The notes under the pieces are model-generated. The model ran no database searches and was not told where the DNA came from. It saw only the letters and a program-made list of their open reading frames with translations. A stretch of 64,000 bases of DNA from Actinopolymorpha alba DSM 45243 (GTDB taxonomy: Bacteria; Actinomycetota; Actinomycetes; Propionibacteriales; Actinopolymorphaceae), in assembly GCF_000373925.1 (NCBI RefSeq), contig NZ_KB892749.1:47353-111352 (forward strand), given 5' to 3'. Position numbers and translations under genes: made by a program. Positions 1-8,296 of this stretch are shown piece by piece. Numbering within the stretch: position 1 is the stretch's first letter; every line of letters begins with the position of its first letter.

Positions 1-188
1 CCCTCGCTGAACTGGTGGAACGACGAGTACGCCTTCGCGAACGTCTCCTGGACCAGGTCATCGGCGTCCGCTGGGTTGCGCGTCATGCGGAGCGCCGCGT
101 TGTACAGCTGATCGAGGAAGGGGAGGGCATCCCGCTCGAAGCGGGCGTTTCGCTCCTCGGGCGTCTCGGTCTTAGGCACAGCTGTCAT
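1..188 (-). CDS. sigR: SigR/SigH-like ECF sigma factor, N-terminal part
   Basis: The 62 visible residues start [20 protein letters not shown] and continue into region 2 of an ECF sigma factor, with the SigR-type stretch [17 protein letters not shown] and the motif [16 protein letters not shown]. Family knowledge: SigR (SigH in mycobacteria) directs the thiol-oxidative stress response and is held by a redox-sensing zinc anti-sigma factor usually encoded just downstream, which would lie outside this window. The gene runs off the left edge, so regions 3 and 4 are unseen. The ATG at 188 matches the usual short form. The frame is open upstream past a GTG at 294-296 that follows AAGGAGG, so an isoform about 36 residues longer is possible. 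A SigR-type promoter lies at 336-362. Confidence 0.85.
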   Translation of the reverse strand, partial: MTAVPKTETPEERNARFERDALPFLDQLYNAALRMTRNPADADDLVQETFAKAYSSFHQFSE

Positions 189-335
189 CGCCCGCGAGGA
201 TAGCTCCACCGCTGTCCCGGCGTTCGAGGGCGTCCACTCTCGCCAGTTCGAGAAGCTCTCCGCCGCGCTTGGCCGGGCCGGGCAGGCAGCAACCACATGG
301 CCTCCTTCGTGCAGGACGTCTGTTCGACCGCTTGT

Positions 336-362
336 AACACCCGGCGGTTCCAAGGGATTCCC
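336..362 (-). promoter_or_regulatory. SigR-type promoter of the sigma factor gene
   Basis: On the minus strand GGGAAT (362-357) is followed after exactly 18 bases by GTT (338-336). This is the consensus used by SigR/SigH sigma factors (GGAAT, about 18 bases, GTT). It lies about 150 bases upstream of the ATG at 188 and reads toward it, so it predicts positive autoregulation as in other actinobacteria. The transcript would include an in-frame GTG at 294-296. Confidence 0.7.
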
Positions 363-404
363 GGGCCGATCTCAGCAGCCCGTTCGATCGCCGCGCGACG
401 CCTC

Positions 405-1040
405 TCACGGTCCGACAATCCGGGCGATCCACTCCGCAACGGACTCCGCGATGATCGCGAGCGCGTCCTCCTGGCTGACCGGCGAGGACCGGCCCACCCG
501 GAACTCGTGGTCGGCTCCGGGCACGATGGTGACGTCCGACCCCTCAGGGAGCTCCTCTGGCCGCCCGAACGGGTCCCGCTCCCCCTGGACGACGAGCGTC
601 GGCACCCGGGTCGCGAGCAACTCCTCAGCCCGGGATTTTTCGGGCCGCTTGGGTGGATGGAGCGGGAACGCCAGGGCCACGCAGCCGACCGCGCCGAGCC
701 GCCGGGCGGTACGGCAGGCCACCCGGGCACCCGCACTGCGCCCACCCAGGATGAGGGGATTCCGGGTGCGGAGTGCGTTGATCGCCCCCGTCCACGCCCG
801 GTCGAGCACCTCGGGACTGGGGGCGACCCGCTTGCCCGCCAGCCGCCACGGCTGCTCGACCCGGATCACCGTGATGTCGTACTCCGGAAGGGCGGCAGCA
901 AGCACCTCGAGATCCCAGGCGTCGGGTCCGCCACCCGCACCGTGGCCGAGCACGAGGGTCGCGGTCGTGCGACGCGCGCGGTCGTAGATGAGCCGAGCAG
1001 GCCCTTCTGGGGTCTCGACAAACCGCTTGGTCCAGGTCAT
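405..1040 (-). CDS. Alpha/beta-hydrolase family protein (dienelactone hydrolase-like)
   Basis: This 211-residue protein has the alpha/beta hydrolase pattern. A LVLGHGAGGG strand-turn near residue 30 supplies the oxyanion region, GGRSAGARVA near residue 100 is the nucleophile elbow (G-x-S-x-G), VVQGERDPFG carries the acid, and GADHEF near the C-terminus carries the catalytic histidine. It resembles the small KANL3/Tex30-type hydrolase group. There is no signal peptide, so it should be cytoplasmic. Substrate unknown. It follows the SRAP gene on the same strand after 77 bases and precedes the sigma factor gene, which has its own promoter. Confidence 0.8.
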   Translation of the reverse strand: MTWTKRFVETPEGPARLIYDRARRTTATLVLGHGAGGGPDAWDLEVLAAALPEYDITVIRVEQPWRLAGKRVAPSPEVLDRAWTGAINALRTRNPLILGGRSAGARVACRTARRLGAVGCVALAFPLHPPKRPEKSRAEELLATRVPTLVVQGERDPFGRPEELPEGSDVTIVPGADHEFRVGRSSPVSQEDALAIIAESVAEWIARIVGP

Positions 1041-1117
1041 GTGATGATCGTCCCAAATCCTCGGCGCCCTCGCTCACACCTGGCGGCATGACGGTCTGGG
1101 GAACGCCACCACCCCGG

Positions 1118-1930
1118 CTAGAACAGCTGGGTCGCACCGGATCCGACGGAGTCCTCCGGGGGCAGGGGCTCCACCAGGTCGGGCCCGTTGTTGCGGACGT
1201 TGTTGACCGCGGTCGAGACGGGGTAGGCATCCAACCGTCCGGGAGCGGCGGGCACGAGCACCCCCCGCAACCGGTCGGCGTCGTTGATCCGCGGATCCAG
1301 CCAGGTGGGGTACTGCTCCCGCTCGACGAGCAGGGGCATCCGGTCGTGGATCTGCCCCAGGTTGTCCTCAGCGGTCGTGGTGAGGATCGTGCAGGTCCAG
1401 ACGAAACGCTCCGGGTCGCCCTCCTCCCGGCTCGGATCCCGCCAGATCTCATAGAGCCCAGCCATGGCGAGGACGCCACCGTCGTTGCGATGGATGAAGA
1501 ACGGCTGCTTGCGCGCCTTCGGTGCCCGCTTGCGTCCCTTCGGCGGATCCGCCGGCTCCTCCTGCGCCTCGGCCTGCATGGTGTACCACTCGTAGTAACC
1601 GTCGGCGGGGATGAGGCAACGCCTGGCCGCGAACGCCCGGCGGAAGGACGGCTTCTCGTGGGCGGTCTCCAGGCGGGCGTTGATGAGCCGGTTGCCGATC
1701 GCGGCGTCCTTTGCCCAGGACGGGATCAGGCCCCACCGGACCACGGTCAGCCGGCGCTCGGGCTCCTGCTCGCGATCGTCACCGGGAAACCGGTCGAGGA
1801 TCGCCGGGACCTTCTTGGTCGGCGCGACGTTGTAGTCGGGCGCGAGCTTTTCGCGTACATCGACCCGCGCGACCTCGAACTCCCGGGCAAGGTCCTCAGG
1901 ATCTCGGCTCAGCGAGTATCGCCCGCACAT
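1118..1930 (-). CDS. SRAP-domain DNA-protein crosslink protein (HMCES/YedK family)
   Basis: The 270-residue protein starts MCGRYSLSRD. Cys2, exposed after removal of the initiator Met, is the residue that crosslinks covalently to abasic sites in single-stranded DNA in this family. Other conserved blocks are YNVAPTKKVP, RWGLIPSWAKD, NARLETAHEKPSFRRAF, RCLIPADGYYEW (with the catalytic Glu) and MPLLVE. The start at 1930 is set by the required MCGRY N-terminus and by GGGAGG nine bases upstream. Role by family: shielding abasic sites in ssDNA at stalled forks. M. tuberculosis carries its SRAP gene near sigH and aroA, as here. Confidence 0.93.
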   Translation of the reverse strand: MCGRYSLSRDPEDLAREFEVARVDVREKLAPDYNVAPTKKVPAILDRFPGDDREQEPERRLTVVRWGLIPSWAKDAAIGNRLINARLETAHEKPSFRRAFAARRCLIPADGYYEWYTMQAEAQEEPADPPKGRKRAPKARKQPFFIHRNDGGVLAMAGLYEIWRDPSREEGDPERFVWTCTILTTTAEDNLGQIHDRMPLLVEREQYPTWLDPRINDADRLRGVLVPAAPGRLDAYPVSTAVNNVRNNGPDLVEPLPPEDSVGSGATQLF

Positions 1931-2074
1931 ATCGCCCAACCTCCCTTGGAGCGTCCCACACCTGGGCGTCGTCGCCCCCATTGTTCTGGACCGCCCGCCC
2001 AGAACCAACTCGGGCAGTCCCCGAGCCGCTGCTGCGGGCGGCGATGCGTGGGGACCGCGTACCCTTGTCGCCAA

Positions 2075-2400
2075 CGGCAACGACGGAGACAAGTAGCGCG
2101 GGGCCCCCGGAGCACAGAGAGTCGACCGGTAGCTGAGAAGGCGGCGTCCGGTCCCCACCGCGAAGACCCTCCCGAGCCGCGGAGAGAAACGGCCCGTCCA
2201 CGCCTGGATGCTGGCCCAGTAAGCTCCGCCGGCCGGCCCCCGTCATCGGGCCCGAACGAGGCCGTCGCGTCCAGATCAACGCGGACCCGGCGGCGAAGGT
2301 GTGGTGGCACCGCGAGTCCCCCTCGCCCACACCCCAGGGGACGCAACCAGGCAGGGAAGCCAGGGGACCCCCTGGATTCCCCACACCCGTGGGAGGTGAC
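2075..2400 (+). promoter_or_regulatory. T-box riboswitch upstream of aspS (candidate Asp specifier)
   Basis: The 475-base gap before aspS holds the T-box core GGTGGCACCGCG at 2303-2314. It lies in an antiterminator-type helix (GGTGTG at 2298-2303 pairs with CACACC near 2328). Further upstream are a Stem I start (GACGGAGACAAGTAG, about 2082-2096), an AGAGAG segment and GAAGACCCTCCCGAG around 2162-2176, whose GAC (2165-2167) sits where the specifier codon is expected. A compact hairpin and a GGGAGGTGA Shine-Dalgarno follow, and no U-run is seen, so control may be translational. Reading by family knowledge: uncharged tRNA-Asp turns synthetase expression on. The specifier assignment is by eye. 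Confidence 0.8.
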
Positions 2401-2405
2401 CACCC

Positions 2406-3716
2406 GTGCAGCAGTCTGTCCTTCAGTCGCGCACCCGCACACTCGCCGCCGAGCTCCCCTCGCGAGCCGGTGACGACGTCGTGCTTCGGGGTTGGGTCCA
2501 CCGCCGCCGGCGCCTCGCGTCCGTCACGTTCGTCGTACTCCGTGACCGAACCGGCCTCGCCCAGATCGTCGTCCGTGAGCCGGAAGCCGTCGCACTGATC
2601 GAGGAGTACGCCGAAGAGACCGTCGTCGAGGTCACCGGGAAGGCCGTGGCCAACCCGCAGGCACCGGGAGGCGTGGAGGTCGTGGACCCGACCTTCACCC
2701 TCCTCTCCGAACCAGCGGAGACGCCGCCCGTCGAGCTCTGGCGGCCCGCTGTCAACACCGGCTTGCCCACCCTGCTCGACAGCGCGCCCGTCACGCTGCG
2801 ACACCCGGTGGTGCGGGCGCCGTTCGAGATCACCGCGGCGTCCGTGGCGGGCTTCCGCGACACGCTCTCCAGCCTCGCGTTCACCGAGATCCAGACGCCG
2901 AAGATCGTGGCCTCGGCAACCGAGAGCGGCGCCAACGTCTTCGAGATCGACTACTTCGGCCGGCCGGCGTACCTCGCGCAGTCCCCGCAGTTCTACAAGC
3001 AGACACTGGTCGGGGTGTTCGAGCGGGTCTTCGAGGTCGGTCCGGTGTTCCGGGCCGAGCCGCATGACACGGTGCGGCATCTGGCGGAGTACGTCTCGCT
3101 GGACGGCGAACTCGGCTTCATCTCCGACCATCGGGACGTGATGGACGTCGTGTCGCAGGTGGTGCGCGGCATGCTCGAGGCCGTTCGCGAGCGCGCACCG
3201 GAGGCCGTGGAACGCCTCGGGCTCACGCTGCCGAAGCTGCCCGAGGAGATCCCGGTGCTGCACTTCTCGGAGGCGCTGCGACTGGTCGGTGCTCCGCCCG
3301 ACGAACCCGACCTCGCACCCGCACACGAGCGGGCGATCGGCGACTGGGCGCTGCGCGAGCACGGCAGCGACTTCGCGTTCGTGACCGGCTATCCCATGGT
3401 GAAGCGGCCGTTCTACACCCATCCGCAGCCCGACGACCCCCGCTGGTCCAACTCCTTCGACCTGATCTTCCGGGGCATGGAGCTGGTCACCGGCGGCCAA
3501 CGGCTGCACAGGTACACCGATTACGTCGCGGCCCTGGAGTCCCGTAGCCAGTCGGTCGAGGCGTACGCGTCGTACCTCGACACGTTCAGGTACGGCATGC
3601 CGCCACATGGCGGGTTCGCGTTCGGTTTGGAACGCTGGACGGCTCGCCTCACGGGTGCGGAGAACATCCGCCAGGTGACGCTCTTCCCGCGTGACCTGCA
3701 CCGCCTCACACCCTGA
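2406..3716 (+). CDS. aspS: Archaeal/eukaryal-type aspartyl-tRNA synthetase, probably non-discriminating
   Basis: The 436-residue class II synthetase has an N-terminal OB anticodon-binding domain (GWVHRRRRLASVTFVVLRD, residues about 28-46) and a catalytic domain. Motif 2 is FRAEPHDTVRHLAEY; motif 3 is GFAFGLERW near the C-terminus; aspartate-site segments include TESGANVFEI and AQSPQFYKQ. It lacks the GAD insertion of bacterial AspRS and is about 430 residues long, both typical of the archaeal form. GWVH and a proline in NPQAPGG match, as I recall, non-discriminating AspRS that also makes Asp-tRNA(Asn). Start is GTG with GGGAGGTGA six bases upstream. A T-box leader precedes it and a strong hairpin follows. 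Confidence 0.9.
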   Translation: MQQSVLQSRTRTLAAELPSRAGDDVVLRGWVHRRRRLASVTFVVLRDRTGLAQIVVREPEAVALIEEYAEETVVEVTGKAVANPQAPGGVEVVDPTFTLLSEPAETPPVELWRPAVNTGLPTLLDSAPVTLRHPVVRAPFEITAASVAGFRDTLSSLAFTEIQTPKIVASATESGANVFEIDYFGRPAYLAQSPQFYKQTLVGVFERVFEVGPVFRAEPHDTVRHLAEYVSLDGELGFISDHRDVMDVVSQVVRGMLEAVRERAPEAVERLGLTLPKLPEEIPVLHFSEALRLVGAPPDEPDLAPAHERAIGDWALREHGSDFAFVTGYPMVKRPFYTHPQPDDPRWSNSFDLIFRGMELVTGGQRLHRYTDYVAALESRSQSVEAYASYLDTFRYGMPPHGGFAFGLERWTARLTGAENIRQVTLFPRDLHRLTP

Positions 3717-3736
3717 GGGTGTCCGGAGGCGGTGGC

Positions 3737-3778
3737 GCCGGCCGTTCACCAGGCGTAGGAGCCTGGTGAACGGCCGGC
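3737..3778 (+). terminator. Terminator hairpin after aspS
   Basis: An uninterrupted 18-bp stem (3737-3754 with 3761-3778) with a six-base loop starts about 20 bases after the aspS stop. It has no U-run, as is common in high-G+C actinobacteria. Confidence 0.8.
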
Positions 3779-3808
3779 AGCCTCGTAATGGCCAGGCCAC
3801 CCCAGATT

Positions 3809-3846
3809 GTGAAGCTTTTGGGGTGCTATGACCCCCTAAGTTTCAC
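3809..3846. repeat. Imperfect inverted repeat in the aspS-doxX gap
   Basis: GTGAAGCTTTTGGGG and CCCCCTAAGTTTCAC form an imperfect stem around a short loop. The surrounding bases are less G+C-rich than the neighbouring genes. The function is unknown; it could be an operator or an RNA hairpin. Confidence 0.4.
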
Positions 3847-3949
3847 GGTCTTGCTGAGGTACTGCGATGTGAGGCCAGTTCGGGTTCCCATCGCGCCACG
3901 TGGCCACCACGCAAACCTCGCGGCCCGACCTGAAGGCGCCGCGGCGCGA

Positions 3950-4003
3950 AACCTTGAGTAGATGCCCAGCTCCCGCCGCAGAAGTGGGCGTCTACTCAAG
4001 GTT
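3950..4003. repeat. 19-bp inverted repeat upstream of the DoxX gene
   Basis: Arms 3950-3968 (AACCTTGAGTAGATGCCCA) and 3985-4003 are complementary with one mismatch and are separated by 16 bases. The repeat lies 110 bases upstream of the DoxX start, inside a 334-base stretch (3779-4113) with no credible gene. It could be a cruciform operator or a remnant of a small mobile element. Confidence 0.55.
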
Positions 4004-4113
4004 CGGCGAGCACGGGCGCCCTCTCGTGGCGAGGGGCACCGGAGACGGAAGTTCCCTCGTCCCGCTCGGTCGTGTGATGTTCGGGACGGCCCCGGACGCG
4101 GTATGAAGATCTC

Positions 4114-4827
4114 ATGACGCTCGTCAGAATGCTGGCTCGTCCGATGCTCGCGGCCGTCTTCGTGATCATGGGTGTACGCAGCCTCAGGAACCCCGACCCG
4201 CTGGTGCCGAGGGCGAAGCCGATCACCGACCAGGTGGTGCCGACGATCAAGAAGGCCACGCCGCCGGCGCTGGCCCAACGGGTTCCGGACAATCCCCGGA
4301 CCCTGGTCCGCCTCAACGCCGCCGTCCATGTGCTGGGTGGGATCGCCCTCGCGACCGGGCGCGGTCGCCGGGCCGGCGCGCTCGCGCTCGCGGCGTCGCT
4401 GGTTCCGACGACGATCGCCGGTCACGCGTTCTGGGAGGAAGACGACCCGGCCCAGCGCGCCAACCAGCAGGTGCACTTCCTCAAGAACCTCGGCCTCGCC
4501 GGCGGCCTCCTGCTCGCCGCCGTCGACACCGAGGGCAAACCGAGCCTGGTCTGGCGCGCCCGGCACGGCGCCCGGGAAGCCAGGCGGATGACCCGGGCCG
4601 CCCGCCGGGAAGCCCAGCTTGCGGCCAAGGCGGCGAAGGTCGAGTCCCGTCTGGCCGCCCGCGCCGCCAAGCGCGAGTTCCGCCTCGCGGCGAAGGCGGC
4701 CAGCAAGCCGGCAAGGCCGGGCCGTCCGGCCAGAGCCGGAAAGGGTCGCGGACCCGCGAAGGTCAGTAAGGAGAAGGTGATCTCGGCCGCGAAGCCCGTC
4801 CTGGAGAAGGCCGGCCTGTCCCACTGA
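4114..4827 (+). CDS. DoxX-family membrane protein with basic C-terminal tail
   Basis: The 237-residue protein begins with a DoxX-type membrane domain of about four helices: LARPMLAAVFVIMGVRSL; the loop NPDPLVPRAKPITD; LNAAVHVLGGIALATG; ALALAASLVPTTIAGHAF; FLKNLGLAGGLLLAAVD. The C-terminal 85 residues form an Ala/Lys/Arg tail with repeated heptad-like units (REAQLAAKAAKVESRLAARA) reminiscent of histone-like tails. DoxX proteins are linked to redox and thiol stress membrane complexes; the tail is not part of the core family and may bind nucleic acid or the inner membrane face (inference). A TATGAA box six bases before ATG suggests a leaderless message. Confidence 0.85.
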   Translation: MTLVRMLARPMLAAVFVIMGVRSLRNPDPLVPRAKPITDQVVPTIKKATPPALAQRVPDNPRTLVRLNAAVHVLGGIALATGRGRRAGALALAASLVPTTIAGHAFWEEDDPAQRANQQVHFLKNLGLAGGLLLAAVDTEGKPSLVWRARHGAREARRMTRAARREAQLAAKAAKVESRLAARAAKREFRLAAKAASKPARPGRPARAGKGRGPAKVSKEKVISAAKPVLEKAGLSH

Positions 4828-4941
4828 GGTACCCGTGAATGGGTCAACGGTCGCGACTCGGCCGACCACGCGCGCCTCAGCCACCGACCTGGTGATCGTT
4901 GGTCATGCCGATACCGGGTCGAAGTCGGGAGGACTCGCGAG

Positions 4942-5032
4942 CCCTAGAGGTCGCGCGGGCAGGGGCGCGGAGAGCGAGCGGCGCCCGGCGCCGCGCAGCC
5001 CGCGACCTCAGTATTCGCGCGACCTTCTAGGG
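4942..5032. promoter_or_regulatory. Nested inverted repeats overlapping the arsR-type promoter
   Basis: Outer arms 4942-4957 (CCCTAGAGGTCGCGCG) and 5016-5032 match with one extra base. Inner segments GGTCGCG...GGGC and GCCCGCGACC add a second pairing. The right arm overlaps the presumed -10 box TAGGGT (5028-5033), seven bases before the regulator's ATG, so it may be an autoregulatory operator. Confidence 0.5.
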
Positions 5033-5040
5033 TTTCGCAC

Positions 5041-5607
5041 ATGGCTCGACGTTCACGTAAACAGATCACGCTGAAGGATCCGAGGGCCATCCGGGCACTC
5101 AGCCATCCCGCGCGGATCGCCGTGATCGACGAGCTTTACGGCGGTCGGGTGGCGACGTCGACCGAACTCGCCGAACTCACCGGCCTGACGCCAAGCGCGA
5201 TGAGCTACCACATGCGGGCCTTGGAGAAGCTCGGCATCATCGAACGCGACGATTCCGCCACCGACGCCCGCGAACGTCCGTGGCGGGCGGCTGGCAAGGG
5301 CCTCAACATTTCCAGTCTCACGACGAGGGCCCAACAGGCGGCAGGCGCGCTACTGACCGGCTCGGTGGTCGACACCCAGCGCCAGGAGTTCGACGCGTAC
5401 GTGGCGGCCGAACCGAACCTGCCAGCTGAGTGGCGTGCCAAGGCCCAACTCGACACAGGTATCGCCTACCTCACGGCAGCTGAGACCGATGAGCTCATCG
5501 CGGCGCTCCACGCGGCGGCCGAACCCTTCCGTCGTAAAGGCCGTCGTCGACGCAAGGGCACCCGCCGGGTCCGAACCGGCCTGCTCGTCGTACCAATTGT
5601 CGAGTAA
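5041..5607 (+). CDS. ArsR-type winged-helix transcriptional regulator
   Basis: The 188-residue protein has an N-terminal winged helix at residues about 14-75: DPRAIRALSHPARIAVIDELY, then STELAELTGLTPSAMSYHMRALEKLGIIER as the recognition region. The C-terminal half is helical and ends in an Arg/Lys-rich segment. No cysteine metal site is visible, so this is an ArsR-like regulator of the non-metal type. ATG lies seven bases after a TAGGGT box, so the message is probably leaderless. The gene is followed by a perfect palindrome and an MFS exporter gene, which suggests control of that exporter. Confidence 0.88.
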   Translation: MARRSRKQITLKDPRAIRALSHPARIAVIDELYGGRVATSTELAELTGLTPSAMSYHMRALEKLGIIERDDSATDARERPWRAAGKGLNISSLTTRAQQAAGALLTGSVVDTQRQEFDAYVAAEPNLPAEWRAKAQLDTGIAYLTAAETDELIAALHAAAEPFRRKGRRRRKGTRRVRTGLLVVPIVE

Positions 5608-5646
5608 CCACCAGAACCTATCTGGCCAGAGGCCTTCCCTTCGCCC

Positions 5647-5683
5647 GATGTGAAGCATTAGCTTCACATCGGTTGCTTCACAT
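5647..5683 (+). promoter_or_regulatory. Palindromic operator before the MFS gene
   Basis: GATGTGAAGC-ATTA-GCTTCACATC (5647-5670) is a perfect 10-bp inverted repeat. It is followed by a third half-site GCTTCACAT at 5675-5683, directly before the GGAAGGGG ribosome site of the exporter. It is most simply the binding site of the adjacent ArsR-type regulator. Confidence 0.7.
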
Positions 5684-5700
5684 ATCGGAAGGGGATGGGC

Positions 5701-7017
5701 ATGTCGACCGAGGCAGTGGGTTCAGCCGGCACGCCGGCGACAGCGGAGCAGCTGGTGCCGCTGCACCGTAACCGCGACTTCCGGCGGCTCTGGGTCGGCC
5801 AGGCATTCTCGGATCTCGGGACCACCGCCTCGGCCCTGGCATATCCACTGCTGGTGCTCGCCCTCACCGGGTCGCCGGTCCAGGCGGGCCTTGTCGGATC
5901 GGCCAACCTCGCGACGCAGACGATCTTCGGACTGCCGGCGGGCGCACTGGTCGACCGGTGGAACCGCCGCCGGGTCATGATCGCCTGCGAGTCGGTGCGC
6001 GCGCTCACGGCCGGCACGCTGGTGGTGGCCATCCTCACGGGATGGGCTTCGCTGCCAGTCATCGTCGTGCTCGGCGTCGTGGGGAGTGCGGCCGGCGTGT
6101 TCTTCGGCCCGGCCCAGTCCGCGGCGTTGCGCCACATTGTGCCGACGACGCAGCTGCCGCTCGCGTCAGCGCGGAACGAGGCGCGCAGCTACGCCGCCGA
6201 GCTCGCCGGCCCGCCACTTGGCGGAGCGCTCTTCGCACTCGCGCGGTTCGCGCCCTTCATGGCCGACGCGATCTCGTACCTCATCTCGCTCGTCGCCGTG
6301 GCCTCGATCCGTCGACCGCTGCAGGACGAGCGCCGCGGCAAGCCGGAGGGGCTGGCGCGGTCGATCATGATGGGGCTGAGGTTCGTGGTGAAGGAGCCGT
6401 TCCTGCGCGCCGTCCTTGGAGTCGCGCCGATTGTGAACGCGTCCTTCATCGGACTGATCTTCGTACTCGTCGTGGTGCTGCGGGAGCGCGGCGTCCCCGT
6501 AGCCGGCATCGGCGGCGTCCAGTCCGCCATCCTGGCCGGCGGCCTGGTCGGCGCGCTCGTCGCTCCCTGGCTCCAGCGGCGGCTGCGAACCCCGGTGCTG
6601 ATCATCGCCGCCCTGTGGCTCATGGTTCTCCTGGTCGGTGCCGCGGCAGTGGCGCCAGGGACCTACACCGTGGCGGCGCTGCTCGCGATCGCGATCCTGC
6701 CGAGCCCGACCATCAACGCCGGCCTGTTCGGGTACCAGATCGCGATCACACCCGACGCCATGCAAGGACGCGTTGACGGTGCGATATCGCTGTTCGCGAC
6801 GAGTCTCGGGCCCTTCGCCCCTCTCCTCGCCGGTGTCCTCGTGGAGCTCTGGGGTGGACAGTGGGCGTTCGCGGCCTTTGCGACGTTCCTCGCGGTCGCG
6901 GCCGTCATCGCCAGCGTCAGTAGAGGCATCCGGACGATGCGCCCCCTCGACCGGGACGCAGATCAAGCCGTGGACAGTCCAGGTCAGCTACGCTCAGCGA
7001 TTGATGGGAAGTCATGA
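5701..7017 (+). CDS. MFS exporter (EntS/MFS_3 type)
   Basis: The 438-residue protein has about 12 predicted membrane helices and the MFS_3 pattern: [19 protein letters not shown] at the N-terminus, the cytoplasmic loop [13 protein letters not shown] (motif A-like) and [16 protein letters not shown] at 5701 is preferred because GGAAGGGG lies six bases upstream; an ATG at 5695 would overlap that site. The upstream ArsR gene and operator suggest substrate-induced efflux. The substrate cannot be read from the sequence. The 3' end overlaps aroA by 14 bases. Confidence 0.88.
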   Translation: MSTEAVGSAGTPATAEQLVPLHRNRDFRRLWVGQAFSDLGTTASALAYPLLVLALTGSPVQAGLVGSANLATQTIFGLPAGALVDRWNRRRVMIACESVRALTAGTLVVAILTGWASLPVIVVLGVVGSAAGVFFGPAQSAALRHIVPTTQLPLASARNEARSYAAELAGPPLGGALFALARFAPFMADAISYLISLVAVASIRRPLQDERRGKPEGLARSIMMGLRFVVKEPFLRAVLGVAPIVNASFIGLIFVLVVVLRERGVPVAGIGGVQSAILAGGLVGALVAPWLQRRLRTPVLIIAALWLMVLLVGAAAVAPGTYTVAALLAIAILPSPTINAGLFGYQIAITPDAMQGRVDGAISLFATSLGPFAPLLAGVLVELWGGQWAFAAFATFLAVAAVIASVSRGIRTMRPLDRDADQAVDSPGQLRSAIDGKS

Positions 7018-8296
7018 GCCTGACCTGTGGTCCGCGCCGGTCGCCTCCGCTGCGGTGGATGCTGATGTTCGCATACCCGGGTCCAAGTCGATCACCAACC
7101 GGGCCCTGATCCTCGCCGCTCTGGCTGACGGGCCTTCGGTCGTACGCTCTCCCCTGCGTGCCCGCGACACTCTCCTGATGGCGAGCGCGCTCCGCTCGCT
7201 CGGTGTCGGCGTCGAGGATGTCGACGGCGACTGGTCCGTGACGCCCGGGGAGCTGCGCGGTCCAGCGAATGTCGACTGTGGTCTTGCTGGCACCGTCGCG
7301 AGGTTCGTGCCACCCGCCGCGGTCCTCGCGCGTGGCGACGTCGAGTTCGACGGTGACGCACAGATGCGCGAGCGTCCGATGGGACCGATCCTCGATGCGC
7401 TCCGCACCCTCGGCGGCACCATCGACGACGACGGACGCAACGCCCTCCCCCTCACCGTCCGGGGTCAAGGGAAGATGCCCGGCGGCACCGTCGAGATCGA
7501 CGCTTCGTCGTCGAGCCAGTTCGTGTCCGCGCTGCTGCTCGCGGGCGCCCGCTACGACGCGGGCGTGACCATCCACCACGTCGGCAAGCCGGTTCCGTCG
7601 CTGCCGCACATCGAGATGACCGTGGGCATGCTCCGTGCCCGCGGTGTCGAGGTCGACGACAGCGACCCCAACACCTGGCGAGTCGCTCCCGGACCCATCA
7701 AGGCCATCGACGTCGAGGTCGAGCCCGACCTGTCCAACGCCGCACCGTTCCTGGCGGCCGGCCTGGTCACCGGCGGGCGGGTCCGCGTCCTCAGCTGGCC
7801 GGACGAGACCTCCCAGCCCGGTGACCACCTGCACGAGATCTTCGGCCTGATGGGTGCCCACGTCCGCCTCGACAGCGAGGGACTCACCCTGCGCGGGCCG
7901 GAGTCGATCGCCGGGCTCGACCTCGACCTGCACGACGTCGGCGAGCTCACGCCGGTGATCGCCGCGGTCGCGACCCTCGCCAGCGAGCCGTCCTACCTTC
8001 GCGGCATCGCGCACCTGCGCGGTCACGAGACCGACCGGCTCGCCGCGCTCTCCACCGAGTTGGCGCGGCTCGGCGCCGACATCCGCGAAACCGACGACGG
8101 GCTGGAGATCCGGCCGAGGCCGCTGCACGGTGCGGTGTTCCGTACGTACGCCGACCACCGGATGGCCCACGCCGGCGCGGTCCTCGGGCTCGTCGTTCCC
8201 GACCTCCAGATCGAAAACATCGCGACCACCAGCAAGACCCTGCCCGACTTCGTCGGGATGTGGACCGCCATGCTCAGCCGGGAGGCGGCTGCGTGA
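7004..8296 (+). CDS. aroA: 3-phosphoshikimate 1-carboxyvinyltransferase (EPSP synthase)
   Basis: The 430-residue enzyme joins shikimate-3-phosphate and phosphoenolpyruvate in the sixth step of chorismate synthesis. Visible motifs are [17 protein letters not shown] (substrate-binding Lys, Ser, Arg), the variant [12 protein letters not shown] for the usual GNAGT block, [36 protein letters not shown], and the C-terminal [10 protein letters not shown]. The start at 7004 overlaps the MFS stop and shows no clear ribosome site; TACGCT nine bases upstream could give a near-leaderless message. The rsgA gene overlaps its stop codon. Confidence 0.93.
   Translation: MGSHEPDLWSAPVASAAVDADVRIPGSKSITNRALILAALADGPSVVRSPLRARDTLLMASALRSLGVGVEDVDGDWSVTPGELRGPANVDCGLAGTVARFVPPAAVLARGDVEFDGDAQMRERPMGPILDALRTLGGTIDDDGRNALPLTVRGQGKMPGGTVEIDASSSSQFVSALLLAGARYDAGVTIHHVGKPVPSLPHIEMTVGMLRARGVEVDDSDPNTWRVAPGPIKAIDVEVEPDLSNAAPFLAAGLVTGGRVRVLSWPDETSQPGDHLHEIFGLMGAHVRLDSEGLTLRGPESIAGLDLDLHDVGELTPVIAAVATLASEPSYLRGIAHLRGHETDRLAALSTELARLGADIRETDDGLEIRPRPLHGAVFRTYADHRMAHAGAVLGLVVPDLQIENIATTSKTLPDFVGMWTAMLSREAAA

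Noticed and set aside
1896-3800. A 634-codon minus-strand frame covering aspS
   Set aside because: It lies antisense to a full-length synthetase with all class II motifs and shows no domain; it is a high-G+C shadow frame.
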